A stretch of DNA of 64,000 bases from JAWUWD01 sp034112085. Its GTDB lineage: Bacteria > Bacteroidota > Bacteroidia > Cytophagales > Cyclobacteriaceae. Of this stretch, positions 1 to 8,099 are shown one piece after another. The stretch covers positions 1 to 64,000 of the forward strand of contig JAWUWD010000107.1 of the NCBI GenBank assembly GCA_034112085.1, in the 5' to 3' direction. A model generated the notes under the pieces. That model was not told the origin of the DNA, did no database searches, and saw nothing but the letters and a program-made list of their open reading frames with translations. The translations under genes were made by a program, and so were the position numbers. The stretch's first letter is position 1; the number at the start of each line of letters is the position of its first letter.

Positions 1-1
1 T

Positions 2-637
2 GTAGCTCGTTGGATTCATGAAAAAAGTAATCGATCAAAAAATCCAATGATCGAGGTGAATTGTGCTGCCATTCCTTCAGAACTAATCGAAAGTGAGCTA
101 TTTGGCCATGAGAAAGGTGCCTTTACCTCTGCCGTAAAGCAACGTATTGGTAAATTCGAACAAGCTAATGGAGGGACTTTATTTCTTGACGAAATTGGTG
201 ATATGAGTCTTTCCGCTCAAGCCAAAGTGCTACGGGCACTTCAAGAAAATAAAATAACACGGGTAGGCGGAGATAAGGAAATCAAAGTGGATGTGCGAAT
301 AGTTTCAGCTACTAACAAAAACCTCAAAGAAGAGATTAACAATAACAGATTCAGAGAAGATCTATATCATCGCCTCGGTGTAATATTGATTAGTGTTCCT
401 CCATTGAAGGATCGTAAAGAAGATATTCCAATTTTGGTTGATAAGTTCTTAGAAGATATTGCAGGTGAATATGGGACAAAACCCAAATATGCTACAACTG
501 AGGCTATATCAACTCTTCAAAAGTCCGAATGGACTGGGAATATTCGAGAGCTAAGAAATGTAGTAGAAAGACTCGTAATAATGTGCAATGATGAAATCAC
601 TGCAGAAGACGTTAGTAAATATGCTGATATCAAATAA
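2..637 (+). CDS. Sigma-54-dependent AAA+ activator, 5' truncated by window edge
   Basis: The reading frame is open from base 2 with no start, so about 211 C-terminal residues are visible and the N-terminus lies outside the window. What is seen is the central sigma-54 interaction AAA+ domain. It has the loop GAFTSA (canonical GAFTGA, used to contact sigma-54), Walker B LFLDEIGD, the arginine-finger segment FREDLYHRL and the lid segment WTGNIRELRNVVERL. The protein stops about 20 residues after the lid and has no Fis-type helix-turn-helix, so it cannot bind DNA in the usual NtrC way. From memory, a conserved Bacteroidota family has a receiver domain, this AAA+ domain and no HTH; the missing N-terminus is therefore probably a receiver domain. 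ATP hydrolysis would remodel the RNA polymerase-sigma-54 closed complex. Target genes are unknown. Confidence 0.9.
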   Translation, partial: VARWIHEKSNRSKNPMIEVNCAAIPSELIESELFGHEKGAFTSAVKQRIGKFEQANGGTLFLDEIGDMSLSAQAKVLRALQENKITRVGGDKEIKVDVRIVSATNKNLKEEINNNRFREDLYHRLGVILISVPPLKDRKEDIPILVDKFLEDIAGEYGTKPKYATTEAISTLQKSEWTGNIRELRNVVERLVIMCNDEITAEDVSKYADIK

Positions 638-641
638 AATA

Positions 642-779
642 TTAGATACTTTCTTTCTGCAATTGCTCCTTCACTTCTTGCTTTTTAGTGTCTTTCTTCC
701 CATAGGTTGGGCATGTGTACTGAGTACAAGCAGAAAGGCCTAATGCAAATATCGCAACTATTAACAATCTTGACTTCAT
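642..779 (-). CDS. Small predicted lipoprotein (45 aa)
   Basis: An ATG at 779 opens a 45-codon frame ending in TAA at 642. The N-terminus is a textbook lipoprotein signal: MKSR, a hydrophobic stretch LLIVAIFALG, then the lipobox LSAC with the acylated Cys at residue 18. The mature part is only about 28 residues, begins CTQYTCPTYGKK and continues as a charged Lys/Glu-rich helix. I recall short Bacteroidota lipoproteins with a CPTY motif but cannot verify family membership here. It is convergent with the sigma-54 activator (4 bp gap) and downstream of tsf on the same strand, separated from it by a terminator. The function is unknown; an envelope location is expected. Confidence 0.72.
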   Translation of the reverse strand: MKSRLLIVAIFALGLSACTQYTCPTYGKKDTKKQEVKEQLQKESI

Positions 780-858
780 AATTCTTTATTCTAAGTGATT
801 ACTAGCAACAGTAGTACGTCAAATATAAATAAATTTTGACTGCATCACAACTAAATAA

Positions 859-903
859 CAAAAAAGCCCAACCGGGTAACCGATCGGGCTTCGTTTTTTT
901 TTG
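859..903 (-). terminator. Rho-independent terminator downstream of tsf
   Basis: The inverted repeat AGCCC...GGGCT (arms near 865-869 and 886-890, with further pairing CCGG/CCGATCGG inside) is flanked by A-runs on the left and T-runs on the right. It can therefore stop transcription on the minus strand just past the tsf stop codon at 915. Runs on both sides make it formally bidirectional. Confidence 0.8.
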
Positions 904-914
904 TCTATGATAAG

Positions 915-1745
915 TTAACCGATAGCAACTCTCTTAAAAGAGGATACAGTTAATCCACTAGTTACGCTATCTAAATATTTTTCCACTGTCAAAGAACTAT
1001 CTTTCACGAATGGTTGCGCCATCAAAGTATTGTCTTTGAAGAATTTATTCAATTTACCCTGGGCAATCTTTTCAATAATTTGTTCAGGCTTACCTTCTTC
1101 AATTGCTTGCTGTCTACCTATCTGCAACTCTTTGTCTATCACCTCTTGCGCCACTTCACTAGAATCGACAGATACTGGGTTCATTGCTGCAATTTGCATT
1201 CCAACGTCTTTACCAGCAGCAGTTACGTCAGCTCCATTCACACCTTTCAATTCCACTAATACACCTAGCTTACTTCCAGCATGGATATAAGGAACAACGG
1301 TTTCTCCTTTCATTGTAATCATTTCAGATACAACTAATTTTTCACCAATCTTACCAACCATATCAACAATTTTATCAGCGACAGTCAAATCACCAATTTT
1401 ATTGTTCATTAATTCCTCTACGCTAGTCGCTTTAGATTCAAATGCACTTTCAACGATAGCATTTCCCAATTCAACAAAAGCATCATTTTTTGCTACGAAG
1501 TCAGTCTCACAAGTAAATGCTATCAAAACTGCTTCAGAGCTATCTTCATTAGTTTTAACAAAAATTGATCCTTCAGAAGTCTCTCTATCTGCTCTTGATG
1601 CAGACACTTTTTGTCCTTTTTTTCTTAGTAAATCTATTGCAGCGTCAAAATCACCATTTGCTTCTGTTAAAGCTTTTTTGCAGTCCATCATCCCTGCTCC
1701 GGTCATTTGTCTTAGTTTGTTAACTTCTTGTGCTGTAATTGCCAT
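915..1745 (-). CDS. tsf: Elongation factor Ts
   Basis: This is the guanine-nucleotide exchange factor for EF-Tu in translation elongation; it acts in the cytoplasm. At 276 residues it is a normal length for the Bacteroidota form. The N-terminal UBA-like domain (residues about 5-45, VNKLRQMTGAGMMDCKKAL) and the signature TCETDFVAKNDAF, which disrupts the EF-Tu Mg2+ site, are both present, followed by the dimerisation/core region. It is the last gene of the rplM-rpsI-rpsB-tsf operon and ends in a clear terminator. A 107-nt spacer with a strong hairpin separates it from rpsB, so its level may be set separately. Nothing is missing. Confidence 0.98.
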   Translation of the reverse strand: MAITAQEVNKLRQMTGAGMMDCKKALTEANGDFDAAIDLLRKKGQKVSASRADRETSEGSIFVKTNEDSSEAVLIAFTCETDFVAKNDAFVELGNAIVESAFESKATSVEELMNNKIGDLTVADKIVDMVGKIGEKLVVSEMITMKGETVVPYIHAGSKLGVLVELKGVNGADVTAAGKDVGMQIAAMNPVSVDSSEVAQEVIDKELQIGRQQAIEEGKPEQIIEKIAQGKLNKFFKDNTLMAQPFVKDSSLTVEKYLDSVTSGLTVSSFKRVAIG

Positions 1746-1790
1746 AACTTTATTGATTTTTAAAATTCGTATTTAATATGGTATCTAACA

Positions 1791-1825
1791 AAAATTGAAC
1801 ACCAGTCAGACCAGTGTTCAATTTT
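1791..1825 (-). promoter_or_regulatory. Hairpin between rpsB and tsf (attenuator or processing site candidate)
   Basis: The perfect 12-bp inverted repeat AAAATTGAACAC (1791-1802) / GTGTTCAATTTT (1814-1825) has an 11-nt loop. On the minus-strand transcript it ends in UUUU that belongs to the stem, then UGUUAG, so it is only a partial match to an intrinsic terminator. It lies in the 107-nt gap between the two cotranscribed genes. A role in partial termination or RNA processing is inferred. Confidence 0.5.
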
Positions 1826-1852
1826 GTAAATCTACTCAATATAGAATAAATA

Positions 1853-2683
1853 TTATTTTTCTGGAGTCGCTTCAGTGGTAGTAGTTTCAGCAGGTGCTGC
1901 TTCTACAGGTGCCGCTTCCGCAGTTTCTGCTTTCGCATCAACTTGCTTCTTAGCTTCCTCGTCTTTCTTCAATTGTGCTTCTTCCTTATCCTTCTTACGC
2001 TCATTCAACCCTTCTTCGATGACACCACCAATGTAGTTAGTGATCAATGAAATTGATTTGAAAGCATCATCATTAGCCGGAATTGGGAAGTCAGCTCCTG
2101 TAGGATCTGAGTTCGTATCTACCATAGCAAATACTGGGATATTCAACTTCTTAGCTTCTTTTACTGCGATATGTTCTTTCTTCATATCAATTACGAAAAG
2201 TGCTGCAGGAAGTCTCGTCAAGTCAAGGATACCACCAAGGATACGCTCTAACTTTTCTTTTTCCCTAGTCTTCATCAATCTCTCTCTCTTTGCCAAGTTG
2301 GTGTAAGACTCATCTTTCATCATCTTTTCAATAGAAGAAATCTTTTTCAAAGACTTTCTCATTGTCGCAAAGTTAGTCAACATCCCACCTAACCATCTTT
2401 CAGTTACGTAAGGCATGTTTAACCTTTTTGCTTCTTCAGCAACAATATCCTTTGCTTGCTTTTTAGTAGCAACGAACATTATTTTTCTTCCTGATTTGAC
2501 CACGCTCTTGAGTGCATTAGATGCTTCTTCAAGGCACCCAAGTGTTTTATTCAAATCGATAATGTGGATACCATTCTTCTCCATGAAGATGTATGGAGCC
2601 ATACGGGGATCCCACTTTCTCGTTAAGTGTCCAAAATGAACACCAGCATCTAGTAAGTCTTTGTACTCTAATTTGTTAGCCAT
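1853..2683 (-). CDS. rpsB: 30S ribosomal protein S2
   Basis: Structural protein of the small ribosomal subunit. Residues 1-230 match bacterial S2 closely: LLDAGVHFGHLTRKWDPRM near the start, the coiled-coil helical insert around SSIEKMMKD...REKLERILGGI, and the strand DTNSDPTGADFPIPANDDA. At 276 residues it is longer than E. coli S2 (241). The extra 45 or so C-terminal residues are a low-complexity Lys/Glu then Ala/Pro/Thr/Glu tail, probably disordered. It lies third in the ribosomal operon, 54 nt after rpsI. Confidence 0.98.
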   Translation of the reverse strand: MANKLEYKDLLDAGVHFGHLTRKWDPRMAPYIFMEKNGIHIIDLNKTLGCLEEASNALKSVVKSGRKIMFVATKKQAKDIVAEEAKRLNMPYVTERWLGGMLTNFATMRKSLKKISSIEKMMKDESYTNLAKRERLMKTREKEKLERILGGILDLTRLPAALFVIDMKKEHIAVKEAKKLNIPVFAMVDTNSDPTGADFPIPANDDAFKSISLITNYIGGVIEEGLNERKKDKEEAQLKKDEEAKKQVDAKAETAEAAPVEAAPAETTTTEATPEK

Positions 2684-2737
2684 TAACTTAATTTATTTAT
2701 AAAAATATAATAAAGCGTACAACCGCACGCTGTAATA

Positions 2738-3124
2738 TTAACGTTTACTGAACTGGAAAGATGCTCTCGCTTTTCTTCTACCCGGCTTCTTACGTTCCAC
2801 CATTCTTGGATCTCTTGTCAAGAATCCTTCACTTTTAAGTGGGCCTCTGTATTCTGCATCAACTTCACAAAGTGCTCTAGAGATCGCCAATCTAATTGCT
2901 TCAGCTTGTCCAGAAACTCCTCCTCCATCTACATTTACTTTGATATCAAAGTTTCCTACAACATCAACTTTCGCAAGAGGCTGTTGTACAATAGTTCTCA
3001 ATATCTCTGTAGGGAAATAAGTATCCATTGACTTATTATTCACTTTTATCTCGCCTTTTCCAGCGGTCATGTAAATACGTGCAACAGACGTCTTTCTTCT
3101 ACCAATTGTGTTAATTACTTCCAT
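2738..3124 (-). CDS. rpsI: 30S ribosomal protein S9
   Basis: Small-subunit protein whose C-terminal tail reaches the P-site tRNA. The 128 residues cover the whole family: the N-terminal GRRKTSVARIYM motif, the central GGGVSGQAEAIRLAISRAL segment, and the basic tail RKKPGRRKARASFQFSKR ending in the invariant Lys-Arg. It starts 6 nt after the rplM stop codon and is surely translated from the same message. Confidence 0.98.
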   Translation of the reverse strand: MEVINTIGRRKTSVARIYMTAGKGEIKVNNKSMDTYFPTEILRTIVQQPLAKVDVVGNFDIKVNVDGGGVSGQAEAIRLAISRALCEVDAEYRGPLKSEGFLTRDPRMVERKKPGRRKARASFQFSKR

Positions 3125-3130
3125 TGATAC

Positions 3131-3574
3131 TTATAATTTTAATTCTTTTGGTTGCTGCGCCTCATGTGGATGCTCAGCTCCTTCATATACGTACAAGTTT
3201 TTGAACAATTGTCTTCCAATTCTGTTTTTCGGCAACATACCTCTAACAGCTCTTTCTACTAACAATGTAGAAGACTTGGCTTTCAATTGGTTTGGCGTAG
3301 TCTCTTTTTGACCACCAGGATATCCTGTATGCGATACATACACTTTATCTGTCCATTTCTTTCCCGTTAACTTTATTTTGTCCGCATTAAGAACAATAAC
3401 ATTGTCACCGTTGTCCACATGTGGACTGAAGTCTGGCTTGTATTTTCCGTTGATCGTCTTAGCAATTTCACTTGCTAACCTACCCAACACTTTTGAATCA
3501 GCATCTACTATTACCCAGTTCTTATTAACTGATGCACTTTTGGCTGAAATGGTTTTATAACTTAAAGTATCCAC
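3131..3574 (-). CDS. rplM: 50S ribosomal protein L13 (GTG start)
   Basis: Large-subunit assembly protein. I choose the GTG at 3574, giving 147 residues beginning with the conserved Bacteroidota N-terminus MDTLSYKTISA. An ATG at 3628 would add 18 hydrophobic residues that have no counterpart in the family, and it sits inside the predicted promoter. Recognisable segments are WVIVDADSKVLGRLASEIA, the KPDFSPHVDNGDNVIVLNA strand and MLPKNRIGRQLFKNLYVY. It is the first gene of the operon with rpsI, rpsB and tsf. Confidence 0.95.
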   Translation of the reverse strand: MDTLSYKTISAKSASVNKNWVIVDADSKVLGRLASEIAKTINGKYKPDFSPHVDNGDNVIVLNADKIKLTGKKWTDKVYVSHTGYPGGQKETTPNQLKAKSSTLLVERAVRGMLPKNRIGRQLFKNLYVYEGAEHPHEAQQPKELKL

Positions 3575-3627
3575 TCTAATTATCTTTAATAAATAATAAT
3601 ATAATATATTCCCCTCAAAAAGGGACA

Positions 3628-3658
3628 CAAAGGTAACTGCTTATTTTTTGAAACACAA
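3628..3658 (-). promoter_or_regulatory. Bacteroidota-type promoter of the rplM operon
   Basis: Read on the minus strand, a TTG (-33 element, 3658-3656) is followed after 20 nt by TACCTTTG (-7 element, 3635-3628), which fits TAnnTTTG. Transcription would start near 3621, about 45 nt before the GTG start of rplM. Confidence 0.65.
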
Positions 3659-3695
3659 CACTCCCTTGAATATTTTATTGAAAAGTAAGTGATGG

Positions 3696-4409
3696 TCAAA
3701 CATTCTTTTCCAATTGACTAACCAATACACGCATATCTTTGAGATAAGGAGCTTCTACCTTCAATTTCTCCCCATTTAATAAATTAAATTCCAGTGAATG
3801 TGCATGCAATGCAAATCTCCTAATTAATGGCTGTTCGTCTGTGAATTTCTTCAAACGGTAGTTCTTCTTCAATGAAGATAAGTAGAACATTTTACCACCA
3901 TAAAGATTATCCCCAGTAATCGGAGCTCCTAAGTGTGCAAGGTGTGCACGTATTTGATGCATCCTACCCGTGATAGGCTTACAACTAATCAATGAATGAT
4001 TTCGGTAGGCTTTGGTCGTAGTAAAATAAGTAGTGGCTTGCTTACCATCTGATTTATTAATCTTCACTTGCCCATTCCCCTTCGTTACCAAAGCCTCATC
4101 AACTAGCGTGTTTTGAAATTGATGAATGCCATCTACAACGGCATGATACTCTTTCGTCACTTCACGCCTTTCGAACTGCATAGATAAATGTCGATAAGCT
4201 TCAGGGTTCTTAGCAATAGCCAATACACCAGAAGTTTCTTTATCTAACCGATGACACACTTGTGCATCATCACTATATTCCTTCGCCATATCACTGACAT
4301 TAGTCTTATCATTGCGATCAGCCAATGTGGATACGAAAGCTGGCTTATTGACCAAGATAAAGTCATTATTTTCGAATATGATGAGGTCAGAAAATTTGAT
4401 TTTTTTCAT
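3696..4409 (-). CDS. RluA-family pseudouridine synthase
   Basis: Converts uridine to pseudouridine in ribosomal or transfer RNA. The catalytic motif CHRLDKETSGVLAIAK (with the essential Asp, near residue 57) and the later GRMHQIRAHLAHLGAPI...GDNLYGG segment identify the RluA superfamily. At 237 residues it lacks the N-terminal S4 RNA-binding domain of RluC/RluD and starts directly in the catalytic domain. That resembles RluA/TruC-like short forms, so the target uridine cannot be named. It is located 37 nt downstream of the sensor-kinase gene on the same strand. Confidence 0.92.
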   Translation of the reverse strand: MKKIKFSDLIIFENNDFILVNKPAFVSTLADRNDKTNVSDMAKEYSDDAQVCHRLDKETSGVLAIAKNPEAYRHLSMQFERREVTKEYHAVVDGIHQFQNTLVDEALVTKGNGQVKINKSDGKQATTYFTTTKAYRNHSLISCKPITGRMHQIRAHLAHLGAPITGDNLYGGKMFYLSSLKKNYRLKKFTDEQPLIRRFALHAHSLEFNLLNGEKLKVEAPYLKDMRVLVSQLEKNV

Positions 4410-4446
4410 GGCGACAAAGGTAAGAGGTCAGTAGCGATTTACAGCA

Positions 4447-5502
4447 CTACTTTGATTCTAATTTATCTTTCCCTCTAGGTAAGGAGAATTTAAACAAAGA
4501 ACCTTCCCCTTCAACACTCTCCAATTGCATTTTGCTATGATGTCCTTCAACGATATGCTTGACAATCGCTAGCCCCAAACCTGTACCCCCTTTCTCGCGT
4601 GACCTGCTTTTATCAACGCGGTAAAATCGCTCAAAAACACGCTTCAAGTCTTCGGCCGGAATTCCTTCTCCATTGTCTTGCACAGATATGTATGTGACGT
4701 CTTGAACTTCCTCCAACATCAACTGCACACTCCCATCTTCTTTGGAATACTTTATACCATTGGATACCAAATTATTCAGCACTTGCTTTATCCTCAACCA
4801 GTCCGCATACACTATTTGAGGTTGATCACTAGTGTTTTTAACAATCAACTCTAGTTTCCTATTACCTCTTTTACTTTCAAACTGCTCCAATACCTCTTCT
4901 GCAAGTCCCTTAATATCAAAGTATTCGAACTGCATTTTGGTTTCTCCAATTTCGATGTGAGAAAGCGTGAGTAGATCATGTACTAATACATCTAATCCAT
5001 CCAAACTCTTTGCTGCTTTTTGCAAAAAACGAGTACGAACATTCTCATCTTCAACCGCGCCATCTAATAGCGTATGTACAAATCCCTGGGCAGCGAATAT
5101 TGGAGTCTTCAACTCGTGAGATACATCTGCGATGAACTCCTTGCGAAAAGCTGCCATGCGGGTCATTTCATCGATTTGATATTGCTTAGACAATATGTGA
5201 CTATAAATTCCCTTGTATAATTTTTTAAATGTTCGAAGTCTAAACTTCTTGCGATTGATCTCTACCTCTTCAACTCTTGATCCTTTTTTTAATTCCTCGA
5301 ATAACCTTACGACCTCATGTACATCACGATATACCAGATGCTCGATAACCAAGTAAGTGACAATAGATGTCACGAGATATGTAATCAAGAAGCTATAAAC
5401 TATCTGATTAGCCAATATTAAGTCAATTGCGTAAAGTATTCCTGAGACAAGTATGGAAACTAGTGTGGAAAGTAATAAGGATATGGTTCTTGAAGACTTC
5501 AA
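4447..5502 (-). CDS. PhoR-like sensor histidine kinase
   Basis: Inner-membrane sensor that autophosphorylates and passes phosphate to the neighbouring regulator. It has two hydrophobic segments (about residues 8-30 and 35-58) with almost no periplasmic loop. A short linker leads to the HisKA motif FIADVSHELKTPIFAAQGF with the phosphoacceptor His129. The ATPase domain shows the N-box NGIKYSKEDG, G1 DNGEGIPAEDL, F-box VFERFYRVDKSRSR and G2 KGGTGLGLAIVKHI. With so small an external part it probably senses within the membrane or through a partner, as PhoR does with Pst/PhoU, although no pst genes are in the window. The regulator gene ends 6 nt upstream, so they form one operon. The phosphate-sensing role is inference only. 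Confidence 0.93.
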   Translation of the reverse strand: MKSSRTISLLLSTLVSILVSGILYAIDLILANQIVYSFLITYLVTSIVTYLVIEHLVYRDVHEVVRLFEELKKGSRVEEVEINRKKFRLRTFKKLYKGIYSHILSKQYQIDEMTRMAAFRKEFIADVSHELKTPIFAAQGFVHTLLDGAVEDENVRTRFLQKAAKSLDGLDVLVHDLLTLSHIEIGETKMQFEYFDIKGLAEEVLEQFESKRGNRKLELIVKNTSDQPQIVYADWLRIKQVLNNLVSNGIKYSKEDGSVQLMLEEVQDVTYISVQDNGEGIPAEDLKRVFERFYRVDKSRSREKGGTGLGLAIVKHIVEGHHSKMQLESVEGEGSLFKFSLPRGKDKLESK

Positions 5503-5508
5503 ACAATA

Positions 5509-6192
5509 TTAAGAGTTGAACTTATACCCAACACCTTTAATCGTTTTGATATAGTCTTCACCAACCTTCTCTCTAATCTTACGGATATGGACATCCACAG
5601 TACGTGCCAACACATAAACATCAGTACCCCAAATATTTTGAAGCAATTCGTCTCTATTGAAAACCTTATTCGGGTTCTTCATAAGGAAATACAATAACTC
5701 AAATTCTTTTTTTGGAAGCACTACTTCTTTCCCTTCTACTTTGACTGTGTAGCTGGTTCTATCTATATGAAGTTCTCTAAGAGTGAGCTGATCTTTCGCT
5801 GCATTAGCGCTGCTTCCTCTTCGATAGAAAGCTCCGATTCTACTCATCAATGCCCGCGGTTTTATTGGTTTAGTAATGTAGTCATCTGCTCCAACTTCAA
5901 ATGCTGCAATCTCAGAATACTCCTCTGATCGCGCAGTTAAGAATATTACAAACACTTCAGACAAAGTATCAATACTTCGTATCTGACGACAAGTTTCTAC
6001 ACCATCTTGTCCCGGCATCATGATATCCATAAGTATTAACTCTGGCAATTGCTCTTTGGCAATTTGAACAGCATCCACACCATTGCCTGCTGTGAATACT
6101 TGATATCCTTCTTTTTCTAAGTTGTACTGAAGCAATTCCAAGATTACCTCTTCGTCATCTACAACTAATATTTTCCTCTGTTGGCTTCCCAT
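5509..6192 (-). CDS. OmpR/PhoB-family response regulator
   Basis: DNA-binding partner of the kinase 6 nt downstream. The receiver domain (residues 6-120) has the acidic pair VVDDEE, phosphoacceptor Asp56 (LILMDIMMPG), Thr86 and Lys108 (ITKPIKP). A winged-helix output domain (residues about 135-225) carries LPKKEFELLYFLMKNP and VDVHIRKIREKVGEDYIKT, typical of the PhoB/OmpR class. The first ATG of the frame gives 227 residues, the usual length. It is first in its operon, which suggests autoregulation. Similar to Bacteroidota PhoB-like regulators; the specific regulon is unknown. Confidence 0.95.
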   Translation of the reverse strand: MGSQQRKILVVDDEEVILELLQYNLEKEGYQVFTAGNGVDAVQIAKEQLPELILMDIMMPGQDGVETCRQIRSIDTLSEVFVIFLTARSEEYSEIAAFEVGADDYITKPIKPRALMSRIGAFYRRGSSANAAKDQLTLRELHIDRTSYTVKVEGKEVVLPKKEFELLYFLMKNPNKVFNRDELLQNIWGTDVYVLARTVDVHIRKIREKVGEDYIKTIKGVGYKFNS

Positions 6193-6278
6193 TCATTCTC
6201 TATTCTTAGATAAAAGTATATAATCTCTATCCTATTAAAAACAGAACCTTACAATTTAACAATTTGATAATAATGAAA

Positions 6279-7070
6279 CTACTTAGCTCCCCTTTTGAAT
6301 TTTTTTATGTCAATCTCGAGTGCTCCGATAAACATTTTTGCTTTAACTTTTAAAGGTATCTTATCTTTATCATCTGACAGCCATACTCGAATAGCATCTT
6401 CTCCGTCAAACAAAGAATTCTCGGGCATAATAGGTGATATGATCAATGCTCTATATTTCCCTATTTTAGTCTTCAAAGTTTCTTTACCGACATAAAGCAT
6501 CTTAAAAATGGTGCTTTCGTCATCAAAAAAGACTTTAAGTTGAATTGTATCCCCTTCGATATAGTTGTCAAAATTCACTGTCCTTAGATAATAATAGCCA
6601 CTGACCAAATCTTGTGCTTCTGGAGATATTTCAAACTCTTTAGGGTCTTTCCATTTTTTTTTCTTGTCGATATAATTCCTAACAGTTGCTTTTTTATTCT
6701 CCACATCAAAATCTACCACTTCGTGCTTACGATATCTTCCTTCCTCTATTTTACGATAGAACTTCCTGGGCACAAGGAGATCCTTGTCAAGGTAAGTGCC
6801 AAACTCATCTCGAACTCTCATGAATAAATCGAACATCCCTGCCGTTCGTCCTTGAACAACTATTGAATAGCATTCTTCGCCATCAATCAGCTCATATTGA
6901 GGTTGGATTTTCATCACTGCCTCTGCCGCGTTGACAAAACCATAATGAATTTTGTATTGTATTTGTTCCCCCGGTCTAAAAGGAACTGTATTATTTTGAG
7001 CAAAGACACATGACACACCTGTGTATAAGCAGGGCAATATCATTTGTAATATGAACCTTATTATTCTCAT
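6279..7070 (-). CDS. DUF3108 domain exported protein
   Basis: 263 residues with an N-terminal signal peptide (hydrophobic FILQMILPCLYTGVSCVFA, likely cleaved before QNNTVPF). The mature protein has the DUF3108 pattern: a start like FRPGEQIQYKIHYGFVNAAEA, an R-x-AGMFD...RVRDEFGTYLD stretch, and VWLSDDKDKIPLKVKAKM near the end. The family is predicted to be periplasmic, all-beta and possibly lipid-binding; no biochemical function is established that I know of. The gene is 3 nt downstream of the zinc peptidase gene and is the last of a tight three-gene cassette (9236 to 6279), which suggests an envelope role shared with its neighbours. Confidence 0.85.
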   Translation of the reverse strand: MRIIRFILQMILPCLYTGVSCVFAQNNTVPFRPGEQIQYKIHYGFVNAAEAVMKIQPQYELIDGEECYSIVVQGRTAGMFDLFMRVRDEFGTYLDKDLLVPRKFYRKIEEGRYRKHEVVDFDVENKKATVRNYIDKKKKWKDPKEFEISPEAQDLVSGYYYLRTVNFDNYIEGDTIQLKVFFDDESTIFKMLYVGKETLKTKIGKYRALIISPIMPENSLFDGEDAIRVWLSDDKDKIPLKVKAKMFIGALEIDIKKFKRGAK

Positions 7071-7073
7071 TAA

Positions 7074-8099
7074 TTATACTGGGTATTTCGACTTATAATA
7101 TGCAATATATCTAGTTACATCACTACCAAATATATTCAAAAACTCTTCCAGAAAAACACCTTGTTTACTACGATATCTAATATAGGATAAGAAGAAGGTA
7201 TTATTAACCTCATCACTATTTAGAATATGATGATATTTTTCAGGTTGAGAGAACGTAATCGTATCAACATTAATCACGATATCCTGAATCAGAGTCTTTT
7301 TCAGTATCAATTTTTTAGATGTTGGTAAGCTTTGATCAAATGACTTATATAAACCATCCAGTAATTTTGCTCCATCAATAAAATGCTTTACAAATAAATC
7401 ATAGTCATTTTCACTTCCTAAGTAAGTCTTCAATTCGCTGGACTCTTCACCAAATTCATCTTTCAGAAATTTGATAGCACCTTGCTTACCGACAAATGAT
7501 GCTAGATTTTCATTGAATCGAACGCTGTCTTTCACGAATAGTGTAAAATGAGTTAGTTCATGGATAATAAGTTCTGCTAGTTGTCCTTCATTTCTTTTGA
7601 GCATCTCACTCAGTATAGGGTCTTCTAGCCAGCCTAAAGTTGACCAGCCTCCTGCATTTCTTATCCCAGCATCCAATCCATCCGACAGAAGACGATCTCT
7701 CTCTTTCACAGCCATCTTGGAATCAAAAAAACCTTGATAAGGAAAGCTACCGACTATTGGAAAATTCCAAGTATGGGGTTCCAAAGCAAAAGGCTGACTA
7801 GCGGTCACTACCCACATTAGCGGTTTACCTTGTTGATCGTACATTGAGGAATAGTTATTGGATGGAGTGATGCCCAAACTATCTACTGCATATTTTTTAA
7901 TCTTATTTACTAAAAATAATTTTTGACGAATAGAATCTGGTGTATTCACGTCATCTAAATAATCTTGAACTGGCCGCGCACCCCATACTATTTGCAGCTG
8001 CCCCTTTGCTTGTACATAGCCATAATATATCAATGTTCGCTGCCAGAAAGCAACTACAACAAACACGATAAACAACCCAAACAATCCTTTCTTTAACAT
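7074..8099 (-). CDS. Predicted zinc aminopeptidase (COG4324-like)
   Basis: 341 residues with an N-terminal hydrophobic segment (GLFGLFIVFVVVAFW) that is a membrane anchor or uncleaved signal. The catalytic signature is IIHELTHFTLF, a HExxH zinc site around residue 180, followed about 16 residues later by RFNENLASFVG, where a Glu could be the third ligand. That arrangement matches the COG4324 group of predicted aminopeptidases. Upstream, QLQIVWGARPVQDYL is also typical of that group. The next gene upstream ends at the base immediately before this start, so translation is probably coupled. The substrate is unknown; an exported position facing the periplasm is expected. Confidence 0.8.
   Translation of the reverse strand: MLKKGLFGLFIVFVVVAFWQRTLIYYGYVQAKGQLQIVWGARPVQDYLDDVNTPDSIRQKLFLVNKIKKYAVDSLGITPSNNYSSMYDQQGKPLMWVVTASQPFALEPHTWNFPIVGSFPYQGFFDSKMAVKERDRLLSDGLDAGIRNAGGWSTLGWLEDPILSEMLKRNEGQLAELIIHELTHFTLFVKDSVRFNENLASFVGKQGAIKFLKDEFGEESSELKTYLGSENDYDLFVKHFIDGAKLLDGLYKSFDQSLPTSKKLILKKTLIQDIVINVDTITFSQPEKYHHILNSDEVNNTFFLSYIRYRSKQGVFLEEFLNIFGSDVTRYIAYYKSKYPV

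Noticed and set aside
1402..1776. Open frame of 124 codons opposite tsf
   Set aside because: It is the antisense shadow of tsf, with no recognisable protein features; the same applies to frames opposite rpsB, mgtE (14941-15846) and the Nramp gene (45580-46095).
3575..3628. N-terminal 18-residue extension of L13 from an ATG at 3628
   Set aside because: It has no match to L13 N-termini, and its start lies in the predicted promoter; the GTG at 3574 gives the conserved start.
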